Counted from the stretch's first letter, positions 8,755 through 21,741 are shown. The stretch is DNA of 64,000 nt from Agapanthus africanus (GCA_030015575.1 JASDDO010000018.1:228827138-228891137), one strand, 5' to 3'. Notes: a model not told the origin generated them from the letters alone. Program-made: numbers and translations.

Positions 8755-10847
8755 TGTTAGTGTATATGCCCTAGAGGCCATTACTGTATCATACTAGTTT
8801 GTATATTACTTGATGGAAGCTTGGGATATTCACCTTGTATAAACAATCTTGCTCAATATAGTAGTATGCTACTTGGTTTGTTTCTACTTCAATGTGTACT
8901 TGTGTTTATTTCAGTATATCACTTATACACATTAGTGGAGCCCTTAGGATCTTTGCTTGATTACCAGCGTTGTGATGGCAGTCACACTAGTGGGGGCTGG
9001 GTAATCTATAAGCACATCCTTATACAGGTCCCTAGTCGCAGGACTATCGAGACAGGGCATCGATACTCCGGAGTAGACTAGCGTATGCGCTTCTCATCCC
9101 AGTGTGGGAGATGGTCTGTCCCACAGCCATCAGTACGTCGTACTGGAGATAGTATACGGGTGCTCGTTAGGTTACGAGTACACTGGACAGGACTCGTCGG
9201 GAACTGACAGGTTGGTACTATACCTATCGTCAGTTATCAGTTCCCAGGTGACATGAGTACAGTTTAGTCCGCTGACTTGACACTGGCACTTCGCCTCGAG
9301 TGTGTTCCCACTGCACTTTGATCACTACCCTACCACGGCTCAAAGGAGTCGTGCAAACAGGTGGTGGTTGGGTGCAGTCCCGAAGCACTTGGAGGCAGTG
9401 ACGGTTAGACAGGATTCGTCTCTCCCGGTATTGGGGGTTGACATCGCGCTGTGTCTAGGAGAGCCATTACACGAGTAGTCCCTGGCCAGGGCAAGCGAGA
9501 TATACTGGTAGGTTTCCAGTGTTATCTCAGGGTGTTTTGGGCTTCACTCCGACACGACTTGTACCGCTATTGGGGGACTGACGTTTTACCGCCCCCTAGG
9601 CCCGACATGCGATGTATCAGACGAACAGACCGGACTGTACGGAGACTGTTACATTCAGACTCAGTAGGAGTTCAGATGGGGTTTCACCTCGTCAGCCTTC
9701 TTGTCGGCATCTACCTGGGGACCGTTACGCACAGCTAGTGCCGCTTGCGGTCTGTGATTAAACCCACTGCCAGCGTAGTGTCGAGTCTTTAGAGTCCCAC
9801 ACAGAGGGTATTCGCCTCTGGGCAAAACTGAGTAGAGGTCGCATGGTTTTGCGACAGGGTTCGTTCTCATCCGCGCACTTGTGCACATTTGGAGTCCGGA
9901 CGGATTTTACTGGCTGGCTCTGGTTTGAGTCAGATGCCGGTATATGTTTTGGGGTTGCTTTTATCTCAGTATTCATGTTCCTCGGAACAAGGATGCAGGT
10001 GTGTATGCACGGTTATTTGAGGAAGAGGAAGATGACTTTCATTAGGGTTTCGGAACGGGTGCGTATGCACAGTTGACAGTCGTCTTTTTCCAAACCCTAA
10101 TGGATTTGTATTATATCAATTAATAATATATAATAAAATGAAATTGTGTCATGGTTGGTTTTTTGTTGACTTGTTGACCATGGTTGACTTGTTGACCATG
10201 GTTGAAGTTTTGACCATCATCATTACAAAAGAAAGATGCTCTTTGATTCTAGCAAATTCATTTAATGTTTGAAATGATAATGGTCATTCTAAAACTTTCC
10301 ATCAACCTTTTCATTTTCATTATTATTATTATTGATAATTCTTTTTCTTTTGCATTATGGTTGCAAGAAAGAAAAAGGATAGCTCATTCTATCATATTCA
10401 TTCTCTCTCTTCACTTCATCTTCTTCTTCCTCTAGCTAAAGAGAAACCTTCTCATGTGTTGAGAATCCTTCTCTTTAAAAAGAAAAGCACCCCTTAGACT
10501 CTCTCTACTCATTCTAGGTTCAAGGTTTAGCAAGACGGAAACCCTAGTTCACTCAAAGATCGAGGAAGAGCCCAAAGGTCGAACCTTCGAGGTGGATCCA
10601 TCTTCGACGGAAGAAGGCGACAAGAAGAGAACCATCAACCTCTACAAAAGTTTGAAGAAGAAGGAGTTCAAGTTTAGGTATAACCATCCTCATCCGAGTA
10701 GCTAACTTTCTTTAGCTTGTATGCTAGTTTTAGTTTAGCTAAAGATCCCGACTTTGCTTAGTCCATGTTGCCCCTTGCGCTAAAAATTTGATTTTTATTC
10801 CGTTTCCGCCTCCCCGTAAGAACCGGGGGTCGCAACGTGGACTTACA
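8755..10847 (+). repeat. A1 3' LTR
   Basis: The 2093-bp repeat matches 672-2764 with about 11 differences by eye and no length change. It ends ACTTACA, directly before the CTTGT duplication. The W-box cluster lies at 10166-10215. Confidence 0.97.
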
Positions 10848-10852
10848 CTTGT
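10848..10852. repeat. A1 target-site duplication, right
   Basis: CTTGT here matches 667-671, and the B1 integrase coding sequence resumes at once. Confidence 0.95.
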
Positions 10853-13508
10853 GGCATTGTAGACTGGGTCACATCAATGCGACACGACTGACTAAGTTGA
10901 CTAAGTTACATAAGGATGGATATTTGAAACCATTCGAGTTTTCATCTTATGACACTTGCCAGTCATGTCTCAAAGGCAAGATGACCAAAACTCTGTTTAC
11001 GGGACACGGAGAAAGAGTTACTGAACTCTTAGGACTGATACATAGTGATGTATGCGGTCCTATGTCTACACATGCCAGGGATGGTTCTTCATACTTCATT
11101 ACATTCACTGACGATCTCTCTAGGTTCGGGTATGTGTTCCTGATGAAACACAAATCAGAAGCTTTTGAGAAATTTAGAGAATATAAACAAGAAGTTGAGA
11201 ACCAAACCGGAAAAAGTATTAAAATCCTACGATCGGATCGAGGAGGTGAATACTTGAGCAATGAATTCCTGGACTTCCTAATAGAGAATGGGATTCTCTC
11301 TCAGCTGACTCCTCCATATACACCACAGCACAACGGTGTATCAGAACGGAGGAACCGCACCCTATTAGATATGGTGCGCTCTATGATGAGCACAGCTGAG
11401 TTACCTATTTCCTTCTGGGAATATGCACTAGAAACAGCTGCAGACCTATTGAATATGGTTCCCACCAAAACCGTGCCAACCACTCCATATGAGATATGGA
11501 AAGGAAAGAGACCATGTCTTAATTATATTAAGATATGGGGTTGTCCGGCATATGTAAAAACGCAAAATCCGGACAAACTCGCGGCAAGGTCCATTCTGTG
11601 TAAGTTTATTGGATATCCCAAACAATCGCGTGGGTATATCTTCTACCACACCGAGGAACAAAAGGTGTTTGTTTCTCGACATGCCACCTTTTTAGAAAAG
11701 GAATTTCTTGATAAAGAGATTAATGGCAAGGAGGTAGAACTGGAAGAGGTTCCAGCAATACAGACTACGATAGAAGACTTGGTTGAACCAGAGGATTCAG
11801 TAGTTCCTGATGAACCTCAGCCTCTCCGCCGATCTAGTAGGGTTCATCGCCAACCTGTGCGATACTACGGTTTTCTCATGGATGGTGGCAGCGAGGATTG
11901 CATCATGGAGGATGATGACCCAACTAGCTTCGAGCAGGCCATCACGAGTGGGAACTCAGTGAAATGGCTGGATGCTATGCGGTCCGAGATGGAATCCATG
12001 TACACCAACAAAGTATAGACTTTGGAAGTTTCTCCTGAAGGGGTAAAACCCATTGGGAGCAAGTGGATCTTCAAGAAAAAACTTGGTGTAGATGGGAAAG
12101 TGGAGACTTTCAAAGCTAGACTTGTTGCAAAGGGTTTTCGTCAAAGACCAGGTGTGGACTATGATGAAACCTTTTCTCCAGTGGCTATGCTTAAATCCAT
12201 TCGGATCATGCTTGCCATCGCTGCATATCATGATTACGAAATCTGGCAAATGGATGTTAAGACTGCCTTTCTAAATGGTGATTTAGAAGAGTGCGTGTAC
12301 ATGACTCAGCCAGAGGGATTCGTAGACAGTGGGAGAAGCGGGAAGGTGTGCAAGCTGCTTAAATCCATTTATGGATTAAAGCAAGCATCGCGGAGTTGGA
12401 ACATCTGCTTTGACGTCGTTATCAAAGAGTTTGATTTCGTCAAAAACCCAGATGAACCTTGTATTTACAAGAAGGTGGCAGAGAGTACGGTAGTCTTCCT
12501 CGTATTGTACGTGGACGACATACTCTTGATAGGAAATGATATTCCTATGCTGCAATCAGTCAAGCTCTTCTTATCATAAAGATTCTCAATGAAAGATCTT
12601 GGTGATGCCTCCTGCATATTGGGAATCAGGATCTATAGAGATAGATCCAAACGGATATTGGGATTGTCCCAATCCAAGTACATTGACACCATACTAAAGA
12701 GGTTTAGTATGGAAGAATCCAAGCGTGGGAACTTGCCCACGATCTCTGGAGTCACTCTCTCCAAAGAGATGTCTCCCAAGACTGATTTGGAGAGAGCTCG
12801 CATGCTAGGGATACCCTATTCTTCGGCTGTAGGCTCTATCATGTACGCGATGCTATGTACCTAACCCGATGTTGCATACTCACTAAGTGTAGTGAGCAGG
12901 TATCAAGCTGATCCTGGAGAGAGTCACTGGACAGCTGTGAAGAGCATTCTCAAGTACTTGCGAAGGACTAAAGAGATGCTCTTGGTGTATGGTAACGGAG
13001 AACTCCAAATGGAGTCCTTTACCGATTCGAGCTTCCAGAGTGATAAGGACGACTCTAAGTCGCAGTCGGGATTTGTCTTTACCCTTTACGGAGGGGCGGT
13101 TAGCTGGAAGAGTTCCAAGCAGGAAACCGTGGCAGACTCGACGATGGAGGCTGAATACATCGCTGTCAACGATGCTGCTAAAGAGGCTGTCTAGATCAAG
13201 AAGTTCATTACTGAACTTGGAGTGGTTCCATTTATTGAGCATCCAATACCTTTGTATTGTGATAACAATGGAGCGGTGGCTTTGGCCAAGGAACCCAGGT
13301 CCCATCAGCGATCCAGGAATATTCTGAGGCGGTATCACCTGATCCGGGAGATAGTTGATCGCCGGGAGATCGAGGTCTGGAGGGTTGACACGAAGAACAA
13401 CACGGCGGATCCACTCACGAAGGCCATTCCCCAGATACAGTTTGAGAGACTCTTCGGGATGCTCGGTATGCGATACTACAGCAGCTGGCCCTAGTGCAAG
13501 TGGGAGAT
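10848..13508 (+). mobile_element. B1 copia interior, right piece (integrase to RNase H)
   Basis: The family B element resumes after the A1 insertion. The integrase zinc module begins at about 10855 (LWHCRLGHINATRL) and the DDE core runs to about 11400 (IHSDVCGP, FTDDLSRFGYV, RSDRGGEY, NGVSERRNRTL). The reverse transcriptase follows with YVDD at 12508-12519, then RNase H at about 13010-13420 and a polyprotein end before 13498. A purine tract AAGTGGGAGAT lies at 13498-13508. Similarity to A1 is high along the pol region. The element is broken by about five changes in all. Confidence 0.94.
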
Positions 13509-15724
13509 TGTTAGTTGTATGTATGCCCTAGAGGCCAGTATTGTACAGATGATGTATTTTATATTGGATGCTTGGACATATATAGAGATGACTTTCTTGC
13601 TTGATATGATAGTATGCTATCTGGTTGCTCTTTATCTTAACATGTACACTTGTCTCTTTAAACTGTCTTATAGTTACATGTTGGTAAAGCCCTTAGGATG
13701 TGTACTTGACTACCTGGACTATGATGCAGATCATACTAGTGGGGACATGGTAGTCCATAGGTACATCCTTCAAGGTCCCTAGTCGTGGGTGTATCGAGAC
13801 GGGGCATCGATATACCAGTGTAGACTAGCGTATACGCTTCTCGGCCCATGAGATGGGCGATGGATGATCCCATATCCATTGGTGTTTGACATCAGAGATG
13901 ATATACGGGTGCTCAGTGGAGACTGGGTACACTGGACGGACTCTCCGAGAACTCCCAGATGGTATTATACCTCACGTCATATGGCAGTTCTCAGGTGACA
14001 CTTGTACAGGTTAGTCTGTAGACCCGAGATCGTCATAGAGTCTTGTGTGATTCCCACTGTGCTTTGATCTCCACCTTACCACGTCCATTAAGGCGTGCAA
14101 AACGGTGGTTTTTGGGCACAGTCCCGAGTCACATGGAGGCAATGAGCGATAGGAGGGGTTTCGTCTCTCCCGGTATTGGGGGTTGATGTTGCGCAGTGCT
14201 CGATTGACCGTAACAGGGAAGTCCCTGGCCAGGGCTGATCAGAGTTTTGCTGGTAAGTGTTACCAGTACTTTCTTGACCCGTTATGAGCCTCACATCGGC
14301 ATGACTTACCGGTTATTGGGGTCTGACGTTTACCACCCCTAGACTTGATATGCGACATATCAGACGAACAGACCGGACTGTATGGTAAGTGTTACTGGTT
14401 GGATTCACAGGAGTGTGAGCGGGCTTGCTCGTCGATCTTCTGATTGCTCGATACCCGGGTGGCCGTTACGTTTAGCAGACCGCTTGCGGCATGTGGATGC
14501 TTGATATGATCATCATCTGCTACCGGCGTATTGACAAGTCTTTAGAGTCCTACACAGAGGTTTCCTGGCTCAAGCGAAACGAAATAGGAGCGCATATGAG
14601 ATATGTACGGGACCGAGAATAATGCGTGTATGTGATACCGTATTTCATTCTTGCGATGTATGTTTCGATTGGTTGTATGCGATATAACCTAGTTATCGAA
14701 TCGAAGATTGATTCGATAAGTCGATACATTGAATACTAGTCGATTATGTGCGACATGACCGGATCATTGAATCAAGTGTTGATTTAATGATTTAATGTAT
14801 AATTATATATTTGATATATTACTTTGCATTAACTAGTATTGGTTCACTTTAAAAGGTTTTTCTCACTTGATGTGCACATTGTATATGTGATATATTTTTG
14901 TGTACACTTGATTGTATCATGTTTGATGATACATCTTTACTTGAGTATGTGTAAGGATTAAACCATGGTTATGTAATGGTTAGGGTTTTTCTTTTTCTTA
15001 CTTATTTATTTATTTATTTATTTTGGAAAAGATAAAAGAGAAAATGGTGGCTTTCTTTGTTTGTTGTTGAAGCTTCAAGAAGCTTTGACTAAAGTGACCA
15101 TTTTGTCTTCATGCTTAACCCTAACCATTCAAACTAACCATGGTCTTTTCTCTACACCTAACCAAGGTTAGGATATCATAAGTATTGATATTATTTTCAT
15201 TTTAAAAAACACTTATCATATTCTATCTTCTTCTTCATCTTGATCAAGAAGAAAAGCTTGCCTCCATTAATGGCATCTTGAGTAAAAGAGTGAGAAATCC
15301 AATTCTAAAGTGAACCCACCTCCTATTTCTTCATCCTCTACCACTTGCCAAGTAGTATAGGGTGTTTTCTTCACAAGTTTCACGACTTGGTGAAGTTGGA
15401 GCTCGATCTAGAGTTGCCTCGACGTAGATCATCTTCGGCATCGAAGCCGACGACCTAGCCCGCCCATTTCTCCGATGAAGCCGATGCTAGAGTCCGGGAT
15501 CCGATATGGACAGCGAGAGGACGTCTACGTGGAGCTAAGGAAGTGGAGAACCGGATCTACAAAGGTTATAGCCTCTTTCCTTTAGTTAAATTGTTAACTA
15601 GTTTCACTTTTCGCCTAAACTCTAGTCAACGATTCCGTATTAAGGTTTCTCGGCACTTGTAAAATTTGAAATTGGCATGGTTGATACCTTGTAAGACCTC
15701 ATTAGAGTGCCTAGGAACCCTACA
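13509..15724 (+). repeat. B1 3' LTR
   Basis: The LTR starts TGTTAGTTGTATG and ends CCCTACA, about 2216 bp. It is closely related to the B2 and B3 LTRs and more distantly to A1, sharing the CCCTGGCCAGGG palindrome (14223-14234) and the CTCTCCCGGTATTGGGGG block. C1 sequence resumes right after it. The matching left duplication is off the window, so the right boundary rests on the CCCTACA end and on the match of 15727 onward to C2. Confidence 0.9.
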
Positions 15725-16549
15725 AATTCTGGTTACTAGATCTATGGTTTTAGATCTAGATTTGGGTAGTTTCCCAATCAGTGTACATAAACAGCATTCT
15801 AAAGGTGTTTTAGAGTGGACGACTCCTGGCTCGGTACTGTATCTGCAGGTGATGGAGTCACCCTCTCTAAAGGTGTCTTACAGACTAAAGGGGAGCGGGA
15901 TGTGCTTGATTGGCAGATCACTTGCTTAGGCAATTGAGTTAATCATGAGATGTCAAGTACCACACTAGATATTATTTTTGCACGAGATGCGATAAGTTGT
16001 GATATTAATCCTATCCTGGAGAAACGTTCGGAAGCAGTTTTAGAACATAAGTGGATATTCTAGGGAAATGATAACAGCAGCCTCCTTCGGGAGACAGTTA
16101 TCGCTCCAGGCTTCCAAGGTGACCTGGATGACAGAGTCGTTGTCAGAGTTATAGTTTTCCCTCTGACGAGGGGCAGTATTTTGGACAGGTGGTCCAAGCG
16201 GTTACTGAGGGAGGTATGGCGCAGGATACTGATTAAGTTCAGTTGACGATACAGTCTAAGAAGTTTGGATTTGGAGTTCATTTATGGACAAGGTCCCATC
16301 AAATATCCGGACATATTCTAAGACAGGTATTGCTCATTTGGGGAGATGGTTTTCTCCGCGAACTAGAGATAAAGAGAGACATAGAAAGAAACATCACGGC
16401 GGATCCACTCACTGAGGCTATTCCTCGAACGCAATAGTTTCGCAAACGGGCTTTGTAAGACTGATTAGTAGAGGAGTTGGGTGTTCGGTATCACACGGGC
16501 TGTAAGTATGCGACATCGCAATAATTAGCCTTGAGTGCAAATGGGAGAT
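15725..16549 (+). mobile_element. C1 copia interior, 3' remnant (decayed RT-RNase H)
   Basis: These 825 bases closely match 28464-29287 of C2, which is complete. Scattered words recall copia pol, such as ITADPLTEAIP near 16390 where other copies read ADPLTKA, but no long coding frame is left. The purine tract AAATGGGAGAT ends at 16549. B1 is inserted at its left side and the rest of C1 lies left of the window. It is heavily broken. Confidence 0.82.
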
Positions 16550-18670
16550 TGTTGGATATAGTGCCCTAAGAGTCAATTATTGGATCGCAGGCACGTGATT
16601 GCAATGATTGAGGGAGGACCTATGCCGGTAGGACAATCTTACTCAGGATGATTGTATACTATCTAGTTTGTCTTTATCATCGAGTACATGTTTTAGGTGA
16701 CATTGTGGTTCACTATTACACGTTGATAGAGAATAGTATGCTACCATGGTTTGTCTTTATCATCGTGTACTGCTTTAGGTGACCTTACATGTCGCTATTA
16801 CACATTGATAGAGCCCTTAGGATTCTTGCTTGACTACCTGCAGTATGATGGCAATCATATACGTGGGATCTCGGGTCTACAAGCACATCCTTAAAAGGTC
16901 CCTAGTCGTAGGAGTTTCGAGACTGGGCATCGATACTCCATTAGTAGACTAGTGTATACAGTTGAGACCCCGACGAGGGGCGGTGGCTGGTCTCACAAGC
17001 CATTGGTGTCAGTTGGTTCACCTAAGATGTATACATGTGCTCATTGGGTTATGAGTACACCGGACATGACTCGCCGGGAACATGCTAGTTGGTATTATAC
17101 CTGACGTCAGATAGCGGTTCCCTGGTGACATGTGTACAGGTAAGTTCATCAACTTGAGATCGTCATTTGTCTCGTTTGAGTTCCCACTGTGCTTTGATTA
17201 CTACCCTACCATGGCTCAAAGGAGTCGTGCTAACAGGTTTTAGTTGGGTACAGTCCCGAGCCACATGGAGGCAGTGAGCGGAGAGACACTGAGCGGATCG
17301 GCAGGAGTTCGTCTCTCCCGGTATTGGGGGTGAGGTCACGCTGTATCTAGGAGAGCCATTACACGAAGTCCTTGGCCAAGGCAGGAGATTTACTGGTAAG
17401 TATTCCAATAGTATCTCAGGGTATTCTGGGCAACAGTCTGACACGACTTGTACCGCTTTTAGGGGTCTGACTTTTACCAACCCCCTAGGCCCGACATGCG
17501 ATGCTCATAGACGAACGGACCGGACTGTATGGATATTGTCACTTACAGGCTCAGTAGGGTGTCAGGATGAGTTCGCTCATCGACCTCTCTTTTGGTCAAT
17601 ACCTGGTAGCCCGTTACGTACAGCTAGTACCTCTGACATGCTAGTGGTTAAATCCACAGCCAAAGTATTGACGAGTCTTTAGAGTCCCCCAAAGACAGTT
17701 TTCAAGTTTAGGCCGAAACGTTGTAGAGGCCGTATGATATATAGCAGGGTCGGATCATATACGTGCAGTAGTGCACGGATCATGATGGGGCAGATCATAC
17801 TAGAGGGCTTTGGTTTAAGCCGGATCCTAGTATTAGATTTGTTGTCTTACTTTAGTCTCATCGCATCCGCATTCAGTCGGAATGCGGATGCAGGTATGTA
17901 TATACAGGTGAGGGGTATCCATGTGGTCCATCACGAGTTTACTTTAGATGTTGCCGGATCTTTTTTGTTAGACCAAACATTTGGATTAATGTTTCGATGG
18001 TGGAAATTATGAGCTAGAATTCATCATTTGATGCATTAAATGTGGCACATGCAACCTAGTGACTCATGGTCTCTTTTATTGTGCATGTGTCACATTTGAG
18101 ATTGATTTGTGAGTTGATATGAGAGGAAGAAAGAGAAAGGCCAGCCATGAGGTTGTGGGTGAGCTCTTGTATTCTCTCATTCTTACTTTCATTTTTATCA
18201 TTCCATCAAAAAAAAAGAAAGAGAAAAACTTCTTCTTCTTCCTCTTTCTTCTCTAGCTCATAATCTCCACCAATGGCAACACCTTCAACCTCCATCCATC
18301 TCATAGATGCAAGAGACAAAGTGATCACAAATATTCTATACATCACCTTGGACACGTCGGCTCGCACACTTCATGCCCGAGTTGCTTCGGATGAAGCGGG
18401 AGCCCGTAAAAAGACTCGTAGATGTGGTGCCCTTTCCGACGAGGAGATCGAGACCGGAGTTGCCGCGAGGAGCTTGGGATGGTGGCCAAAGACCGAAGGA
18501 CACGGATCGATCGATATAGCCTTTCTATCCCTTCTCTAGATAGCTAGTTGTAGGTTAATGGTTCGATCCGGATTTTAAGCATACGATAGCGCAGATTTCT
18601 AGTTTGAAAAAGTTTTCGTTTCCGCATTTTGGCCTCGGACAGACGGCCGGGGCGCTACCGTAGACTTACA
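16550..18670 (+). repeat. C1 3' LTR
   Basis: The 2121-bp LTR begins TGTTGGATATAGTGCCC and ends ACTTACA. It is related to the C2 LTRs. It carries the shared LTR blocks, including CCTTGGCCAAGG at 17370-17381, where the family A and B palindrome CCCTGGCCAGGG has changed on both sides and remains a palindrome. An open frame of 88 codons at 18273 lies in the 3' part of the LTR and is not a gene in my view. Confidence 0.92.
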
Positions 18671-19925
18671 CAAACATTCAACAACCAAATACAAATCCAA
18701 ATATCAAAACTCATCATTCAAAATACGGAAAACATAACCAAAAACGCCCTAATGTGCTCCCAGATTTTACCCTGGGCCAAATTGGTCAATTCTGCACATA
18801 TGGAGGGTCTAAATTACTAAAGATAAAGCCCTGGAACCAACATGGATCAATTCCACCCTACTCTGGCCACAAATTGTGGCCAGAATAATTAAATCTATGG
18901 CCATTTGGTGGAGTTGGAGTCTCGGGTCTCTGTGATAGCTTCCAGGGTGCCTGCATGTGTCACTGTGTTCGCTAAATAATTTTTAGTGCCCCCGGGTTAC
19001 TCCAGATTTCCATATACCCTCACAAATCAACATAAAACTGACATAAACAAATCCTAAATCTGTATTTTGGTTTCTAGGCTATGGTCCAGGTCAAGAATCA
19101 CCTCAAAAGTCTCATTGATAGCCACAAACCTCCTCAATCCACAATTTCACTCAAACCCTCACTAGGATTTTCCATGTTCAGAAATCCACATCTTAAACCC
19201 ATTTCTAACTAACTAGAATATAAAGAAACTTAAAATTATCTAAATGCTAGAAATTACATCTCATGGATGCAACTCAAGGAAAACCCTAGCCCCTCAAGGT
19301 TGTCGAAATCTAACTTTTCTTGGTCCAATGTGTAGAGTAAAAGGAGGTGATCAATTTTTGTAAAAGGGGTTTAGGGTTTTGATGGATATTTTGAGATGAT
19401 ACCATGGGATGAAGGTGGAGGGAAGTGGGGAAGAACAAGGAGAAGAAAATGATGGGGGAGGTGAAAATGAGGCAGCCCCTCTCTCTCTCCTTTTTTATTC
19501 TCACCCACTCTTTCATCTATTTACCCTTTTGCCCTTTTCTCTTTTTTTCCCTCATTTATTTTAAAACCAAACCATAAAATACCCAAAAAAAACACAAGAA
19601 AACAACATGTAACCAAAATGCAACATGACATGGTGCACTAGCTATGAAAAACTGTAGAAACACGGATTTGGCTTAATCGCGATTAGCAGTGCACTAATCG
19701 GGTTTTTATCAAAACTGCATATAAAAATTTAAAAAATGCCAAATCTTTTAAATATACTATTAAATGAATAAATCATTTTAATTTCCATTTATTTCACAAT
19801 TATTGCTATATATTTATACCCTTTTTTCGAAAACCCCAATTTCGCAAATCTGGCAGTTTTCAGGAAATATATTATTTTAATATTAAATTCCAAAAATAAT
19901 ATTTTATATTTTCTGAAATGTTACA
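18671..19925 (-). repeat. D1 LTR, partial (interrupted by C1)
   Basis: Read on the minus strand, an LTR starts TGTAACATTTC at 19925 and runs left until C1 interrupts it at 18670. It is a diverged relative of the D2 LTR: both have the CTAATCGCGATTA word, a palindrome built on GGCC, and a matching tract leading to GTATTTGG. The rest of the LTR lies left of the window. Confidence 0.82.
18864..18882. other. Palindrome in D1 LTR
   Basis: TGGCCAC and GTGGCCA flank a five-base loop. The D2 LTRs have GGCCGC and GCGGCC at the matching place (45090-45106), so both arms have changed together. Confidence 0.6.
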
Positions 19926-19939
19926 ATCTCCCCCCTTAA
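19926..19939 (-). other. D1 polypurine tract
   Basis: On the minus strand the sequence reads TTAAGGGGGGAGAT up to the LTR start. It closely matches the D2 tract at 50941-50953 and supports a gypsy-like element on the minus strand. Confidence 0.8.
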
Positions 19940-20589
19940 ATAAATTAGTTCCCCGAGTTTAAATTTAACCCCAAAAATCTAAAACATTTCAATTATCAGC
20001 TCAAATCAACGGGGCTCCGAAATCATGGAAAACGAGAAAACGAGTACAAAACTCAAAATCGAACTCCGTCAAGCGTCACGCAAATCATCGGATTTGCACG
20101 CATATCTTTGGAGTTACAATAGAGATACAGATTTCGAAATCCACTACTGAAATCCAATATACACTAGTCAAATACTATAATACGTGTATAGTACGCATCC
20201 TTGAAAACTCCAAAATCTGAAGAAAAAAAAATACATGCAAAATATTTTCTAAATCGCTGCGCGAATGCGTAACTCACTGCATAACTGACAGACGCTCATT
20301 TTAAAATAATAATATATGTCCATATATGTTTTCCAAATACACGTTCCGTCGTTTTCAAACTATCCCAAAAGGTTTTCCTTTATAAACGTTCGTGTCGCTC
20401 ACGGACACGTAGGAAATAGCGAGACTATAGCTCCTTCTGAAAACCTTTTTGGTAATCTTTAATGCATGCAAAGTACTCAGGTACTGTCCTCAGATCAGTC
20501 CTGTACGGCTACTATATAATGTATAGTACATATGATGAAACAAAGGTGCTCAAAAGCAAAATTAGCCTCAAAAGTCGTATCCAATAATC
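19940..20589 (-). other. D1 3' untranslated stretch
   Basis: This unique sequence lies between the tandem array and the purine tract of D1. Its part next to the tract, with GGGGTTAAATTTAAACTCGG on the minus strand, matches the D2 stretch before 50941. I see no coding frame in it. Confidence 0.6.
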
Positions 20590-21741
20590 ACGTGCGTCTG
20601 GTGCACACGGAAATCAAATCTAAATACAGGTGCTATGATATGCACAAAAGCCAAAACTAAGTGCAACGGGTGTGCACGAAAGCATCTGTCCAGTGCAACG
20701 GGTGTGCACGATAATAATATCAAGTGCATCTAGAGTGCACGAAAACCTCAATCCAGTGCAACTGACGTGCACGAATAAAAATCCCAAATCAAGTGCATCC
20801 GGTGTGCACAAAATCAAATCTCATATCATGCGCCCAACATGCGCGAAAATCCAATTCAGGTGCATCCATCATGCACGAAAGAAATCTAAATCTAGTGCAT
20901 CTGACATGCACGAGTAAAAAACTCACTCAAGTGCATCCGATACGCACAAAATCCAAAATCAAGCGCCTAATATGTACAAAAATCCATCCAAAGCGCGTTG
21001 GGTCCGTAAAAGCATATAGTGCAGTAGCATGCACGAAAACGAACAGCAAGTGCCAAAGCGGACAAAAACATAAATCTGGTAACACAAATGCTCAAAGACA
21101 TAAATCGGTGCAGCAATGTACGGAGTATAAATCTAGTGCAACCAATGCACAAAATACCGAACGGGCGCAACCAATGCACAAAACATAAATCAAGTGCCAC
21201 GAATGTACGAAAAGGAAATCTAGTGCAACAAATGCACGAAACACAAATCTGGTGCATCCAGGGCACGAAATACAGTGCATAAATACGTAAATACAAATCT
21301 GGTGCATCAAGTGCACGAAATACAAATACGGTGCATCCAGTGCACAAAGTACAAATCCAGTGCATCCAGTGCACAAAATACTAATACAATGCATCCTGTG
21401 TACAAAATACCGATCAATAACTCAAATGTGAAAACAACAAAACCGAGTGTACCAGGTTGTATAAAATCATAAACGTGTGCAACTGCGTGCACAAAACACA
21501 TATCAATGCACTACAAGCACATAGAAGCTATACCGAGTGCAAAATCAAATCGAGCGCATACCACACGCGCAAAATCGAATGAACTGTATGAAATCCACAA
21601 AATCATAAACATGTGCAGCCAAGGCACAAAACCGATATCAAGTGCAATAAATATGCACAAATCAAAAACCAATACAACAGTGTATAAAAACATATCTCAA
21701 GTGCAATAACTATGCATGAAATGTAAATACCCAGTAGGTGC
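20590..21741 (-). repeat. D1 tandem array of about 29-base palindromic repeats
   Basis: About 35-40 imperfect units of roughly 29-36 bases each hold a core of the form GTGCA..TGCAC followed by an A-rich spacer, for example GTGCATCCAGTGCAC near 21330 and 21358. Units near 21300-21390 are the most regular. The array continues after C2 at 31361-31380 (GGTGCAGCCATGGTGCAC), showing that C2 landed in it. Open frames rich in Cys, Thr and His on either strand come from the repeat and are not genes. Confidence 0.85.
21737..21741. repeat. C2 target-site duplication, left
   Basis: GGTGC precedes the TGTTGG start of C2 and recurs at 31361-31365. Confidence 0.93.

Larger units (their letters stand above)
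672..10847 (+). mobile_element. A1, nearly whole Ty1/copia retrotransposon with gag
   Basis: This is a full-length 10.2-kb element in the order 5' LTR, tRNA-Met primer site, 2-kb leader, gag, protease, integrase, reverse transcriptase, RNase H, purine tract, 3' LTR, which is the copia order. A perfect CTTGT duplication flanks it, and B1's integrase region continues directly after it. The LTRs are both 2093 bp and differ at about 11 positions by eye (about 0.5%), which suggests a few hundred thousand years at commonly used plant rates. The coding region looks nearly whole, with about two breaks. The polyprotein resembles the plant TAR lineage, but that lineage call is from memory and only moderately sure. 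Confidence 0.97.

Noticed and set aside
12883-13338. Open frame of 151 codons on the minus strand
   Set aside because: It is antisense to the B1 RNase H region, where the plus-strand sequence is clearly homologous to A1.
18273-18539. Open frame of 88 codons after a plausible ATG
   Set aside because: It lies in the 3' part of the C1 LTR. The matching place in the C2 LTRs is not an open frame, so it is chance.
20967-21374. Cys- and Thr-rich repeated open frame of 135 codons
   Set aside because: It is a translation of the tandem palindromic units and shifts frame with unit length. It is not a protein gene.
20590-21741. Possible CRISPR-like array
   Set aside because: Units vary along the array, the spacers are not unique sequences of fixed length, and the setting is a plant retrotransposon.
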